This document shows positions 1 through 13,552 of a stretch of DNA of 64,000 nucleotides, piece after piece. A program made the translations under genes and the position numbers. The notes beneath the pieces were generated by a model. The model was not told the origin of the DNA. It worked only from the letters and a program-made list of their open reading frames with translations, and ran no database searches. Each line of letters begins with the position of its first letter. Within the stretch, counting starts at the first letter, position 1. Source of the stretch: Lota lota (Eukaryota > Chordata > Actinopteri > Gadiformes > Lotidae); the NCBI GenBank assembly GCA_026745465.1, contig JACYXH010000429.1, positions 2,628,389 through 2,692,388 of the forward strand, written 5' to 3'.

Positions 1-935
1 TAAGAATGTAGTAAATACTTGTGAGTAAGACAAGCTTTCAGGCGTTTTATAGGTGATGTTGACCAAAAGCAAAACATGGATTTGTGCCTGGCGTGTCTTT
101 TGAAAGAGTAAGGTTTACCTTCCGACTAGTGGGAATAAATGAACAACAATATTTTGCTGTCATTTTACTCAAATACATTTTGTTAAATAAAATAAGCAAA
201 TAAATAATTAAATATATATTTTTAAAGATTACATTATCACAGAGCATTGAAATAAGGAGGTTATCTTTGAACATAAATAAATGAAGACAGCTGTTGGGAT
301 GAGAGCATAAAAACAGAGGATGGGCAAATCTTCAACATATGATGTGCAGTGACAAGCTTCAATTCTGTTTCCATCACAGCTCTGAATACAGGCCATTCTC
401 CTGAAAGAGTGTGTCTTCTGTTTGCCCAATCCCGAATTGAGAGGAAATAAACAAGACTGGAAATCACTGGTGCCTATGCGTCTTGACTTTCACAGTAAAA
501 TCTACCCTGAAAAATAAGTGTGCAGATTGAATAGAACAAGGCACCAGGCGGCAACACCTCTGAACACTGCTGCATGAAACATGGCTTCATCATCAGCCTG
601 GCTTTTATCTTCCCAACTTACACATTAGAGGGGAAGGGCCTTTTAAAATCTCATCATCTTACAATGCAGCAATTACTGACAGTTTAATTTACAAACAAAT
701 CCTTTCAATATTTCCAGACTCACTGATGCCGAAGTCATCAATTATAGAACGATTGTGGATTTTACAATGAGGGAGTGGAATGGAGGTGACAGCTATCCTT
801 CACACACACAATTGCATTGTTAATAAATGACAATATAGTTAACACTATCTGTTCATCTATCTTTCTATCTATCTATCTATTCATCCATCTATGTATTTCT
901 CGATCTTGTAATTTTTGTGTTGTATTTTCTGCATA

Positions 936-940
936 TCACA

Positions 941-999
<59 letters not shown>
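936..999. repeat. (CA)n microsatellite
   Basis: CA dinucleotides with two CAAACA interruptions. Confidence 0.95.
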
Positions 1000-1124
1000 T
1001 AGAAATGTTGGGCCGATTTCAATTAACCAAGTGTAGTAGTCTTGAAATGGTCAAATATTAAAATAACCGCGGAGTACACTGAAATCCTTTTTAACTTGCT
1101 ATGATTGTTTTCACACATCAGCTA

Positions 1125-1384
1125 GTGGGAGAGGGAGAGGGAGAGGAGGAAGAGGGAAGGAGGGAGGGGAATAGAGAGAGATTTAATGAGAGAGATGTAA
1201 TGAGTGTGAGAAAGAGATAAAACAAGAGATATAATGAGAGAGAGGAAGAGAGAGAGATGGAAATAGAGAGATAGAGATTTAACGAGAGTGAGAGAAAAAA
1301 GATAAAACGAGAGAGAGAAATAACGAGGGAGAGAGAGAAATAAAGAAAGAGTGAGAGAGAGGGAGAGAGAGGGAGAGAGCGAGG
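1125..1384. repeat. GA-rich low-complexity tract
   Basis: Purine-rich on the plus strand. Degenerate GAGA units are mixed with GATTTAAYGAGAG-like words that recur several times, so it is a decayed GA minisatellite. Confidence 0.9.
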
Positions 1385-1659
1385 CACAGATGCATTTTAA
1401 ATGGACCTTCCTTGTCCACCTCAACCCATGAAACACTCCTGGCATGGCAAGTGGTCTCGTGTGACAGGCAGAATTTCGAGCCTGGCAAACAGCATTATTC
1501 TCATTCCCGGCCCCATTGTCAACTCTCATAGAAATCTGCTGTCAGGGACTGGATCCCCATGCTAACCAGGGCTGCCCAACTCTGTGCATGTGTCTATCTC
1601 TGTCGACATCCATACTCTCTGAGCAAAGAGACAACATAAGGGTCTGGGAACGGAGACAA

Positions 1660-1972
1660 AGTGAGAGAGAGGAGAAGGAGGGAGTGAGTGAGGGAAGGAG
1701 GGAGGGAGATAGGGAGAGAGGGAGGGAGAGAGGGAGGGAAGGAAAGAAAGGAAGGAGAGAGGGAGGGAGAGAGGGAGGGAAGGAGAGAAAGGAAGGAGAG
1801 AGGGAGGGAAGGAAAGAAGGGAGGGAGGGAGGGAGGGAGGGAGGGAGGGAGGGAGGGAGGGAGGGAGGGAGGGAGGGAGGGAGGGAGGGAGGGAGGGAGG
1901 GAGGGAGGGAGGGAGGGAGGGAGGGAGGGAGGGAGGGAGGGAGGGAGGGAGGGCGGGCGGGTGGGTGGGTGG
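1660..1972. repeat. Polypurine tract with (GGGA)34
   Basis: A GA/GGA-rich lead-in is followed by uninterrupted GGGA tetranucleotides at 1819-1953 (135 bp), then GGGC and GGGT units. G-runs every four bases make it a strong quadruplex and triplex candidate on the plus strand. Confidence 0.95.
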
Positions 1973-2921
1973 TCTTTCAATGAGCTGCCCATCCGACAGG
2001 AGGTGAAAGAAAAAAAAAAAGAGAAAACAATCTCTGGAGAGCTCATCACTCATGGAAGGCTGGTGGAGCTGGACAGCTCTGTGTTCTGCTGCTGATATTG
2101 CTCACGACAGTCTGTCCGCTCGCACTGCCAACCCTGCTGAACTGGACAGGATACCTTAACTCCTGAGATTCCCTTTCATGGTCCAAAAGCTGAGCCAGGC
2201 TCAATCCACAGGTGAGAAAATTAAAATAATCACCTTCCTGACAGGTGACTTGACTTATGGGCTTTTTTAAACGATAAAAATAGAAAAAGTAGGACTTAAT
2301 TAGAAAATAAATAGTTTTGAAATGTCTGGGTATGATAAAGTGGAAATGTCGTTTTATAGATTCCGGCTGAGATGCTGCCTGCTATGGCATGGACTATTTA
2401 ATATGCCATATAGCATGCACAATAAAATACCTTTTAGCACATTTTTTATTATTATTCACAAAATGTGAATCTGTGTCGACAACAGGCCATATATATTTTA
2501 TTTACCTATAAACCTGTGTGCCATCGTTTTGAAGTGGAAAACAGTAATCTTTGCACATAGATACTTGACACTTCATAAAATCTATATATTCCTTTGATCT
2601 ATAAATTATAAAATCTTCCATATGCAAAGTGTTGAATAATAGTTTGGTTTTCATGCCATTATATAGCAGCGTCTTATTAAAGGAAGTTTCTGCAGACACA
2701 GCACATAGTGGTCTTTGTTGTGTGAACATGCTCAGCACTGAACACATGTAAAACATGAGGCTTAAAAACCATATGTGAATGTAAAATATGAATCTGTTTA
2801 ATTTATAGAAATATATACAACCACAAGCACGCACACACACACATACACGCGCATGCAAATGCACACGCACACTTCATGCAGGGCATAATTACGCTCCAAA
2901 GAGAATTGAGGTGGTTAGTGG

Positions 2922-2924
<3 letters not shown>

Positions 2925-2961
<37 letters not shown>
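2925..2961. repeat. (CA)n microsatellite
   Basis: Nearly pure CA repeat, with CA-rich sequence also upstream at 2826-2872. Confidence 0.95.
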
Positions 2962-3485
2962 GAGGGGGTCTGCTAGGATTACACCCATTGATGGCACATT
3001 ACAAGTATCTTGGCAAAAAGACATGGCCGCTTTAATGGTAATCATTAATGCTGCTGCGTTTGATTGATGTTACAATGTTACAAAACAACAACAACAAATG
3101 CTAAGGATGTGGTATGCAGCACCAAAAATATATCTGACACCTGAGTTTTAGGCATTTCCGTCAGAAAAACAACAGCAGACAAAAATGTTTGCAACCGGTG
3201 ACTGGAGGGCCAAACAATGTGGCTCATTAACCTATTCTGCTCATCATAAATACAATGCTTTCACAGCACAAAGTACAGCCAAATGTCGTGTTTGGTGACA
3301 TGGATAATTCATTCAAGTCATGATGTAAATGAATGGAACATCGTGAACTTCATGAATACGACATAGGCAGCAACTGCTTATGTATTTTGAGAAAAAGGGC
3401 TAAATAGAGAACTAAGCGCTGAGTTGAGTAATGTCATTGTGAGACTTACTGTCCAACAGTATTGACAGACAGTGTTAACTTTTAA

Positions 3486-3509
3486 TGTGTGTGTGTGTGT
3501 GTGTGTGTA
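3486..3509. repeat. (GT)12 microsatellite
   Basis: Pure short GT run. Confidence 0.95.
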
Positions 3510-6147
3510 TAGGTAGGTGTATCCAATGTGCTTAACATGTAATGAAAGTTATGCAAATTAGAGTTAAGAAAGTATGGCAATGTCTTGTGGGTTTGTATAC
3601 ACATCTCTGTCAGCTGTATAAACCTCCACTCTAAGCTTTAGAGCAAGGTACACAAAACTTAGCCTTAGAAGTTCAGGAACTAATCCGTTTTTTTGGGGAG
3701 AAAACAAGACGGCACAAAATTATTCCCATGGTAATTGAGTGCTCAGACATACCACAATCTACAATTCATTATTTATCATTAGACAGGAACAATCAAGCCT
3801 TGAGTGTATCAATCTAGTGATTATACTCATTTCCCTGATTTATGTTTCTTAACACATGAAGGCAAACGTTTCATTCAAATGCTATCATTTATTTTCTTTC
3901 TAGTTAGCCATCCATCCATCCATCTATCGTTCTGTCTGTCATATACATCAAAAGTTGTGTGTTTGTGTAGCTAATCTACATCAACACTCTTTGTAATCCT
4001 AGACATTCTGCAGCGTTTCTCAATCTTCAGATAACACACAGACACAAGGCATGTGGAGCACAGATAAAAGTGTTTTTTTGGGGAAGAGAAGGTAGAGTGG
4101 TATATAGGTCACCCCTCCGCAGATGGAACTGAAAGGAACATGCAACCCTTAAGTTTGACAGCTATGTCATTTAATTTCCCAAGTACAGCAAACTACAAAA
4201 AGTGGACTTGACTTATAGCCACCACATTTGTAAGCGGGCTTTACTGAATGGAACAGTGGAGGGGATGTTGTGTTACTCTTTAATTGTGATTGATCCATAC
4301 CAATGTTTTGTAATGTTTAAGGTTGCATTTTAGGATGTATTACATTCTGTTTCCACAGCCAAATCAGCTTACTTGTGGATCACAGCCAGATTCCACAGGT
4401 TAAGGTTTGAAAGGACATCTGCTTTAATAGCAATACACTTAGCCAACTGTCACCTGTTATCCTGCACAAACAATGCTAATTCTGAGGAAAACACAATTAT
4501 GATCAAATAAACCAAGTTCTCATGTCTGGCAGACAATTATAACGCTGTTGGAGGAAGCAGCAATAATGCATATTAATATTAACCCTAATAATTAATGAAT
4601 ACGTTTGTAATTTCATACAATATACGGAATATGCAACGTTCATCATAATTGGAAGTAATGTATCAATGTAAAAGGGTTTCTCGACCTCCACACACACACG
4701 CATACTTCTTGTATAGCCACAAAAGGAATGACACATTAGTCTGCTAATTCTGGAAGTCTTTGATAATGAGTGCATACAGTGTTCTATGAAGCTGACTTCA
4801 GTCAGATAGCCTCCTTGGAACGTCTTGCGAGAGTATCTTCCCGGCAACAGGATTTTCTGAAACTCCATTCACACCAAAGACAAATGGTCATAGCTGAGTT
4901 GCAACCGATCCAGAGGGGCATTTTGTCTACATAATACAGTCCACAGCCAAGTACTGTGAGGAGTTTAAATGGGAAATGGGCACTGCTTTATTATGCTGCA
5001 GTGCCTTGGAAATGAATGTGGATAATAGATATATTCACAGCGGTATTAATATCCTCAGAGTTCAACTTCTCCCTTTTTTTCTCCCCCCTCACTCTCCATT
5101 TTCTTCTCTCACAGCCTCCAAAGTACTTTGCCCTTGGCTATGCCTTATACTAAATAGATTTATGAGAACATTTGTGTCATATTTCCTCTTTTCCCATATT
5201 GTCAAGACGGATTGTCAGTGCTCCACTGATTGAGTGGAATCATCGCACAGGCTCAGCTGCCATTGTCAGGCGCCACATATTCATCTCTGGGGGAGATTTA
5301 ACAAGGCAAATTGGCCAATGACACTCATCTCAAGGCTCCGCGACGCTATAACGATGAGGTCAGGGGTATGAAAATAGTGGCTCAAAGACTACATTTTCAA
5401 AAACCATAAGCTCATTATCCAATTGTACATTTAATTTAAAAAAAGGCCGGGTTAGTGGGGACACTGAAGGGGAAGTGCTTTCTGAGTGTCTATCCTACTA
5501 TATTTACTGGTGTTCATGAAAGGGTCTCCATTGACGTGCATGCGATTTAGGTTGGCAAGATACTGATGTACAACAAACATGAAGACATTTCAGAACGTCT
5601 CGGAAGCATCCGTTGCACGGCAGAATAAGACGTGCATGGCTTTCAAAAGAAGATCTCTACATATCACTCTGTACGAAAAAAGTGCCGGTGGCGACATTAA
5701 AACAGACCCCATTAAAAGCTTAACTAACAATGTACATTTTTATGGTTTGTGTGTTCCTTTCTGCGCAGGCACTGAAATTAACTTCAAGTCTTTATCCCTG
5801 CACTGGCTGTACCCGGGGGAAATTATCAATCTTTAATTATCATACGCAAGCACTAAGCAGCTGTGAGCGGCAAGCAGAAAACATGGTTGGGGGAGGGGGG
5901 GGGGGGACTGCAAAAAGTCCCAGAGCGACCCACTCAGCACAAGCAGGAAGGCCGACCTCTGGGCCTGGCGCATGGTTGGAGGAAGGTAGGATGGGCTAAA
6001 TCGAGTTGAACTCTCAAAAGAGCAGCACAACGCTACGACGTGTACTAAAACACAGCGTGGCCCTTAATGGCAGGACGCATGCAGCTGATTGTGCAGGAGG
6101 CAAAAATAAAAGCTTTTTATTCTTTGGTGGTTCGTAGTTTTCACACT

Positions 6148-6480
6148 TTTAAAATGAGATAATACTTTATTGATCCCAGGGGAGACATTTGGTCACAACA
6201 ATGGTACAAGACAGGATCTCTCGATGAATCAAAGTAAGGGATACAGAATTATGTCGTAAATTGGCATTAGTACATGGGCTAGAAGGTCAATGGGTTGGAA
6301 TCAAGGATATGAGAGAGTTGCGGTGAATACCACCTGAACTAGCGGCCTGCAACATAGCTAGCATGTTACATGAGTAGCACAATGCAGGACTAGCATACAA
6401 CATGAAGCTGTCACAGCAGATTACATGGCTAGCGTGCTACATGTCTGACACAGTACATGGCTAGAACACCACACAGGTCG
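6148..6480 (-). mobile_element. Retroelement 3'-tail-like repeat with ACATGGCTAG-rich body
   Basis: Read on the minus strand, the left end is GGGATCAATAAAGTATTATC, a 3' tail I recall from many fish LINE/SINE copies. The body to the right contains several degenerate copies of ACATGGCTAG (near 6271, 6351, 6421 and 6455). No reverse transcriptase coding remains. Confidence 0.45.
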
Positions 6481-6578
6481 AATGGCTACATTTATTGAGC
6501 AACAGCTCAAAACATTAAAGGACAGCGATACCAGTTGTTTTAACACACATGAGGGAGACTGGCAGTCAATCGCTTTTA

Positions 6579-6876
6579 TTAAAGGGCCCCTATTATACCA
6601 CCAGGTGTGAGTGTGATTAGCCATTACAAGCCGTTTGAAAATCAGCCTTTTTACTGTGCCTTAGTGACCACTAAGTGTCCACCTAGATGTATGCTGCATA
6701 GATCAGTCTACTAGCCTACCCAGTGGACTGTAGCAAATGTTGCTTATCTATCCATCATACATGTAGGCGGACACTCCCACTTGTGATGTCACTAAGGCAC
6801 AGGAAAAGGCAGAATTTCAAACGGCTTGTAATGGCTAATCACACTCACACCTGGTGGTATAATAGGGGCCCTTTAA
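6579..6876. mobile_element. Palindromic MITE with perfect 62-bp terminal inverted repeats, TTAA termini
   Basis: This 298-bp element begins TTAAAGGGCCCCTATTATAC and ends with its exact reverse complement. The outer 62 bases of each end (6579-6640 and 6815-6876) are perfectly complementary, and the complementarity continues imperfectly inward through the CTGTGCCTTAGTGAC segment, so nearly the whole element folds on itself. It has no coding capacity. The TTAA at both ends fits piggyBac-type target duplication (established for that superfamily); the assignment is inference. The perfect arms point to a young insertion or gene conversion between arms. Confidence 0.85.
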
Positions 6877-6992
6877 GCTAAAATCAAAAAATGTATTCAT
6901 CAATTATCTTTTAAATGTTCTTCAATAAATTCTAAGATGCCGTTTGAATCGTTGAATTTGCAACCCGAGGAATATTTAAAAAAACTTGAAGA

Positions 6993-7400
6993 TTAAAGGT
7001 ACAATATGTACCATTGACACCAAGTGTTTAAAATGGGTTCTGCAGTCTAAATACACATTATTGGAGAGAGCTGTCTCTCTGTTAGGTCAGGTAGAATCTA
7101 GTTCAATCTCACTTGATCCAGTTTGTTTGCTTGCTTCCATGGCTGCAGAATGCTGTGCTTGTGTGCCAAGTTGTTTAATATCTGGCCACCCAGGGTACTC
7201 TGAGTATAGTGAATCATAAAACACAGGCCAAAACAAAAACAAAAACAAAAAGTTCAGACTCGGAACAAAGATTTAAAAGAATAGCATACTGACTTTAGCA
7301 TTTTTAGCAACAAACTTAGCATGTTTCCTTAATTGCTGATGACATATCATGGTCATTTTAAGATTTAGTACTGTACTTTTGTTACATATTGTGCCTTTAA
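6993..7400. mobile_element. TTAA-flanked MITE with 18-bp terminal inverted repeats
   Basis: This 408-bp non-coding element begins TTAAAGGTACAATATGTA and ends with TACATATTGTGCCTTTAA. Those ends are inverted repeats with one mismatch in 18. The interior is not palindromic and holds an (AAAAAC)n-like stretch near 7232. The termini resemble TTAA-target elements common in fish genomes, as I recall them. It sits only 116 bp from the neighbouring MITE, with which it shares just TTAAAGG. Confidence 0.72.
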
Positions 7401-9071
7401 GTGAACAGAGGCAAGTATGCGACTATCATTGTGCTGAGGAGGATTGCAGATCTAGAATCAATATATGTATATTATTTTACCTTTTTATAGATTTCTTCAC
7501 TTTGTAAAGCTAGAAAAACCACTTCACATGGCTTAGTTGGTAATCATATAATGCTTGACAGAACCAGGAAAGTGTCCAAAGCTGTGGCTGTTGCAAATTG
7601 CATCCAATGAGTTGATTGCATGCTAACTTCTATTGTGGTGGCATGAGGTTTGAATAATCAGGGAACATTGATAGGTATACGATGTGAGAATGCGTTCACA
7701 CACATTGTATATCTATTGTTGCCATTTGTTATATGATAAAAAAAAGGGTTTTACATTTGTAAAATAGGCCTACCTGGAGTTTCTCACGTGCCCATATATA
7801 ATCACTGAATTGTACCACTATTATCATTGTTGTTATCACCCAGTTTGCCTGCCCTGAATAATAACCCTTACTTTTTGATTCCTGCATCTATCCTGCACTT
7901 GTATCGAGTTGTTTTCTGGAAACTTGTAACACATTTGCTTGCAATGTTAATCTGTAGTTGCTCCAACATTGGATGCATGCTTTCAACATAGAACTGTTTT
8001 CAACCTCACTTTTAAAGTAGGTTGCTAACAATGTCTGCTAAATGAATAAATGCAAATATACTATGGTTGCGTCTTGTAGCCAAAAAAATAGAAAAAGAGA
8101 AAATATAGCAAAGAAATGGAAAACCTGTCTTAATGGCCATTCCCTTAGTCCCAGTCCCATCCTGATTTGCAGCATATTCCTGCCCCTGGTTCTTTGGGTA
8201 ATCCTGTGGATTTTAATTAGCAGTGACCTTGATACAGGTAGGCTTTGATGATAGCTGAGTCCTCAGAGAGACAGAGAGACTCCTAAAAGAGCCACTCTGT
8301 GTGCTGGGCGAGGCTCCAGCTAAGGTTGACCTCTAACTGAAATAGGACAACACCCTCTGCTCTGAAACCAGTCTGATGGCCTACTGAGTTGTGGATACAA
8401 TTGGTTTCACTGGGATAACTCAGGCTGTCAAAAGAAACTAGAAATAACTGTGATAATAAAACAATTTGTACAGCCGGAGACGAAAACAGAAAAGGGAAAA
8501 CCGCAAAAAAGAACATTCAAACATCCTATGAACCCAAGACTTTCATTACATTTATAAAAACGCTAATGACTTCCAACAATTGTGGGGATCAAATAGGTAA
8601 TTGACACAAGAAGGTAACTAATGCAATCATTCAAAGTGTAAAATGTTAAAGGTGCGCTTATTAAATCCAGCAACCATTACTGGCAAATGCCACGGTGAAC
8701 AACTCGACCCCTAGTGAGAACATAAGAAATAACATTGTAAAAATGGATAAGCAATCAAGCTTCATTAAGATGAAGTCATTTTCCAAAAAGACAAGCGCCA
8801 TTAGCGTCATCCAGGCAACATCACGAGTCACGTCGAATAGATCAGACAGTGGGTCAAGCAAAGTGTGATGCGACCAGGTAAGGTTGCGGCGGTGATCCAG
8901 ACAATTACTGACACGGTGAAAGGCTTCAGTCCAATCAAGGCGCGGGGAAGCGGTGTAAGGCTCGCTAAGCGAGAGGAGACTTAACTGATTACACCTATTA
9001 ATGGCCTGTGTTAAGTGTGCAGGTTCACACCTGTGTAGACTGCCTAGTGATTACATTTGAATCGCCAACTT

Positions 9072-9093
9072 CAGCATCATCATCATCATCCCC

Positions 9094-9124
<31 letters not shown>

Positions 9125-9127
9125 ACC
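9072..9127. repeat. Compound (ATC)n-polyC21-(CA)n repeat
   Basis: A CATCAT run precedes about 21 C residues (9090-9110), followed by CA repeats. Confidence 0.9.
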
Positions 9128-10008
9128 CTTAAGGTTGTTGACGCAACAATCAGAAATTGCAGGCTGTTTATAGGAACAAATATCACTTCAACAAAGCACA
9201 CACACAATGCTGGATTTATTTTCAATACGTCCATCCATCCGTCCATCTATCTGCCTGTTTCTAGTCTGGCATCTAATTATCCGTCTCTGTTTGTCTGTCT
9301 ATATATCCATCTACCTCTCTGTCTCTATATCAATCTATCCAAGTACCTTCACATCATTTCCTATTTTGTCTGTCCATGTATTTTATTGCTACTAATTATC
9401 TAGAGAAAAAACCAGCCTTATCTACACATAACAAGGTTCAGGCAAGTAGGCTTAACAAAATCACCCTCCCATGTAGTTCTTAGACCAGCATCTCGCGGTG
9501 ATATTGGTGCTAACCTACTATTAACCTACAGTTGACCCTGATCTGATCAGGTTAGCAACTGTTAAGCTTGTTGAGCCAGGACAGTAATTCAGAGTAACAT
9601 TGACTTCCAGCAGAAGAGGGGCGTGTTTTTAGGCATAAACTTCATGTTGACCTCATGTCCAAATGTTTCGATACCAGGTCAACAAATCCGTGCATGCCAC
9701 AATAGTGCAGTTGCAGAAGGTTCAATGTGAACCAAGTGATGCATCAAATAGATTTGTTGGTACAGAGTGTACTATAATTTTGTACACGCAAGCCATCATC
9801 TGTTCGTTTGCCAGTTTATACGACACCAATTCAAGACTACAACATAAATATCCCACTATGTGTAAATAACTTAGTGAGATGTCATTGTGCTTTTGCACAA
9901 GACAGTGAAACCCTGCCGGGGCAGGGGTGGGACTACTGCATGGCATCATTGCATTTTCGTTTGTAAGCCAGATGGGTTTTGCATCGCTAGACTGCAAAGG
10001 CCTGCTTC

Positions 10009-10009
<1 letters not shown>

Positions 10010-10039
<30 letters not shown>
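10010..10039. repeat. Poly-C tract of 30
   Basis: Uninterrupted C30 on the plus strand, hence G30 in the sense orientation of the host gene. Confidence 0.9.
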
Positions 10040-10041
<2 letters not shown>

Positions 10042-10884
10042 ACACCAGACACATTTCATAAACACTGGAATAAAATGGAACTGCACCCAGTGCATCAAAC
10101 TGCAGTGGAGGGAGAATATGTTGATCATATATATTTATTTATAGCTGCCCTGCCTAAACTATTTGACTATCAGTGCCAATACAGCTTCCAGGTTAATCAA
10201 ATTTCTAAAATATCTTATTAAGCTATCCTTCTTTGGATGAGCACGCGCACAGACCAAAACAGAGGCACGCATACATGTAGACACACACACAAACACATAC
10301 ACAGACAATACACACAACAGCAGCTTATGCTACAGCAATGTACTATAAAACAAACGTGTTTCAAGTTAATTATATTAGTTTGTTTGCCTTTCGCCTTAAA
10401 CCACTCTCTCGTGTTGGCCTCTTTTGGTTTCTTCTTCCAAATGGCAACAATTTACGGGTCCTACTAAATTAACTGATAACTCTGTATTTTAATAGTGACG
10501 TTGATAACATTTAAAGTGTTTGTATATGCACAACCAATCCAATCAACATACAGAAAACACGTTTAGTTCACTTTTATGTTGGCTGAAACAACCTTAGTCA
10601 GGTACCAATTACCCTGATTGCTATTAAGTAATTTAATACACAAAAAAGTGAACAACTAATGTGTTTATTCTTGCAAGAAGGGGTTGGCAATGTGTTGACC
10701 AAATGTCCCATTGTTGTTAACACCACCTTCCATGACGTACCACATATTAATCTTAAATGAAGAGACCAAACATAAAGGGTGTACCATATAAATCCGCCCA
10801 GCAGACCTTCCCCTAGAATGCCACATCATACCAACACAGGGCTCACAAGCACAACAAAGACCGACAACATTCCCCTTGTGGCTA

Positions 10885-11097
<213 letters not shown>

Positions 11098-11249
11098 TCA
11101 ATGCATTTCATTGTATTCTATATATTACCATAACACATTGCATGAATACACAATTATATGTGATTGTATATAGAGTGTGTGATATAATATAACCATTAGA
11201 CGTATGTTTACCAATAAGACTATACGTAGCTACTACGTTGATGAAACAT

Positions 11250-11299
11250 GCATAGACAAACAGACAGACAGACATACATAGAGATATATTTGCTGATAA

Positions 11300-11342
<43 letters not shown>

Positions 11343-11389
11343 AAAGTTGTAATTGTTAGACAGACACACAGACAGACAGACAGACAGAG
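11250..11389. repeat. Compound GACA / (AT)n / (GA)n / CAGA repeats
   Basis: GACA-type units occur near 11255-11276 and 11360-11388. Between them lies an (AT)n run at 11302-11330 directly joined to a GA run ending about 11342. Confidence 0.9.
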
Positions 11390-11419
11390 GATCAATCGCA
11401 TTGTGTGATTCCATGACAG

Positions 11420-11495
11420 GGCTGCAGGTTGGCTGGCTGGGGGTGAGGGGTGAGGGTTGAGGTGAAAGGATTGAGGATTGAGGGGTGAGGGGGAG
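11420..11495. repeat. GGTGAGG-like degenerate minisatellite
   Basis: Repeated GGGGTGAGG and GGATTGAGG words give a purine-rich tandem array of about 7-10 bp units. Confidence 0.75.
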
Positions 11496-12267
11496 GCAGA
11501 GCATGATGACTTCTATGTCCCCCAGCAAAGCTTAGCGAGGCACAGTAAATCCTCCCGCTAGTGCCATAACAACAGATGTGATATTAACCCCCGCTATTTT
11601 CAACCAGCATACATCAGAAACCTCCAACTTCTGGCAGACTTCCCTGCAACGGGGCTCGCCACAGAGACTTTACAGCGTGAAGTAGTTATACTGATGTGTG
11701 TCGTACCGCTACTTAAAGCTCCCGACTGAAAACACTCACAATCCAATTTGGATGTGTTTTGTAAATCATATCATTTTAATCATAAATGGGTGTTGAGAGT
11801 ACAAGGGCGCATGACTTGAATATAACCATGTTTTCTAGTCAAATAGTCATATCTTAGATTTGTTTTCCATGCTTAAGGAGTGTGACAATCATGGTATGGA
11901 GATCTGATAGCGTTATTTCAAACAGTATGTATGAAACAATCTTCATCATTAAACCTTGATCTCCGGCAGAGACATGGAGGACATAACATAGGTTACTAGT
12001 TGTGCTGGGATGAATGATGAAATTACAATTATTGTAAGCAATACAACCCACAGGTAGATTACAATGCATGAGACAAAGTTCTCTATAGCACTCACCTGCA
12101 GCACCTACTGCGTCTCAGCTAATGTCTACATTTATTTGGCCCTATTTGTACTGTAAAACACATGGCCACAAAATTGGCTAATAAAGAATGTCTGTTTTAT
12201 TTCCTCCTCTACACCTGATCGATGATTAAAAGTCTTACCTATGCATCAAGGACAGAATGTTTCCGTT

Positions 12268-12314
12268 CGTGTGTAGGTGTGTGATAGTATGTGTGTGTGT
12301 GTATGTGTATGTGG

Positions 12315-12355
<41 letters not shown>

Positions 12356-12372
12356 CGTGTGTGCCTGTGTGG
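12268..12372. repeat. GT-rich imperfect microsatellite
   Basis: GT run with TATG and GGG interruptions. The longest pure part is about 12322-12351. Confidence 0.9.
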
Positions 12373-12625
12373 GTTTGAGTTTCATACTAAGGCAACGACG
12401 TTCAGCCTAATGCCACCATTCTTTTATCTAATTAATGTGCTGGTTATTTAGTGATGAAGCACTTTTGGATAGTGGAGTCCAGGATTTAAGTAAGGGGCCT
12501 TTTCTGCTGCACTCAGGACGATTTCCCAATGTCAACGCCATTCGCTTTGTTTAAACACAATGGAACTCTTGAACCCCATACAATACAGGGGGTATAAATC
12601 AATGCGATACTTAATTGGATCGCTC

Positions 12626-12699
12626 CCACACACACACATGCACACACTTGTGGTCACGTGTGCACAAACATGTGCGGCCGTACTTACACACACACACGC

Positions 12700-12749
<50 letters not shown>

Positions 12750-12751
12750 CC
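12626..12751. repeat. CA-rich imperfect microsatellite
   Basis: An imperfect leader is followed by a long pure (CA)n at about 12702-12744. Confidence 0.9.
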
Positions 12752-13532
12752 ACATAAGCAGAATATCAGGTTGTGCGTTTGGGTTACCTGGACGACATTA
12801 TAGTGTTCCCATGTAGAAAAGTAAAAAAACAGGCAGCTATTGGAAATTGGACCCAAGTCAATAAACCCAATGTCCACTGCATTATGGTCTACGTCTTTTA
12901 AACTTTTAACATTACATACATGAGTGAAATGCAAAACAAAAAAGAACACACATTAAGAACTTGCTTTTCCATCGACGAGATATGTAATTCAGTTAGATTC
13001 ACATTATTTCAAGTCAAATCTAATCTTTCCCTGTTGCTTAATTAGTTTTGAAGGCCCTGTGTGTTGAACATGATATCGTCAGGCTCTCAGAAGGAAATAA
13101 TGAATGAGCCTCATGAGTTATTTATAGCAAAGATCATTAATATCCATGGACACCAATAGGTGCTCTGCACAGAGTCACCTGGGACTCTCGGGTACCGTGG
13201 AAACTGTGGCGTAAATAGACCACATGACTCTCATCCTGCACCGTTTAAGTGAAAGTTATACAGGCACACTATTGATAAAATAATAAAGGTTTTTGGTTAA
13301 ATATTATGTATTTATATGGAGAAAAGCCAAACTGTATGTGGAAAAGGAGAATAACACGTGTAAAGCGGGTGTGAGCGTATTAATGTGCATGTCCACATGG
13401 ATGTGTGATGACAGCTAGACTTTTATTTATTCTTTGTATGTGGTTCTCCCTGTTTTTGTTTCATTTATGAATGTTGGGCTGGGCATCATTTACGATGAAA
13501 GACACTGTAATATAAGAAAAATCATCAATCAT

Positions 13533-13552
13533 CATATATATATATATATATA
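13533..13552. repeat. (AT)10 microsatellite
   Basis: Short pure AT run. Confidence 0.9.

Noticed and set aside
1516-2095. Long frames of Gly-Arg-Glu-Gly or Pro-Ser-Leu-Pro repeats
   Set aside because: They are translations of the GGGA tetranucleotide tract. A 4-bp unit reads open in all frames, and no gene structure surrounds it.
8646-8670. TTAAAGGTGCGCTTA, resembling the end of a TTAA element
   Set aside because: No matching inverted end was found in the following kilobase.
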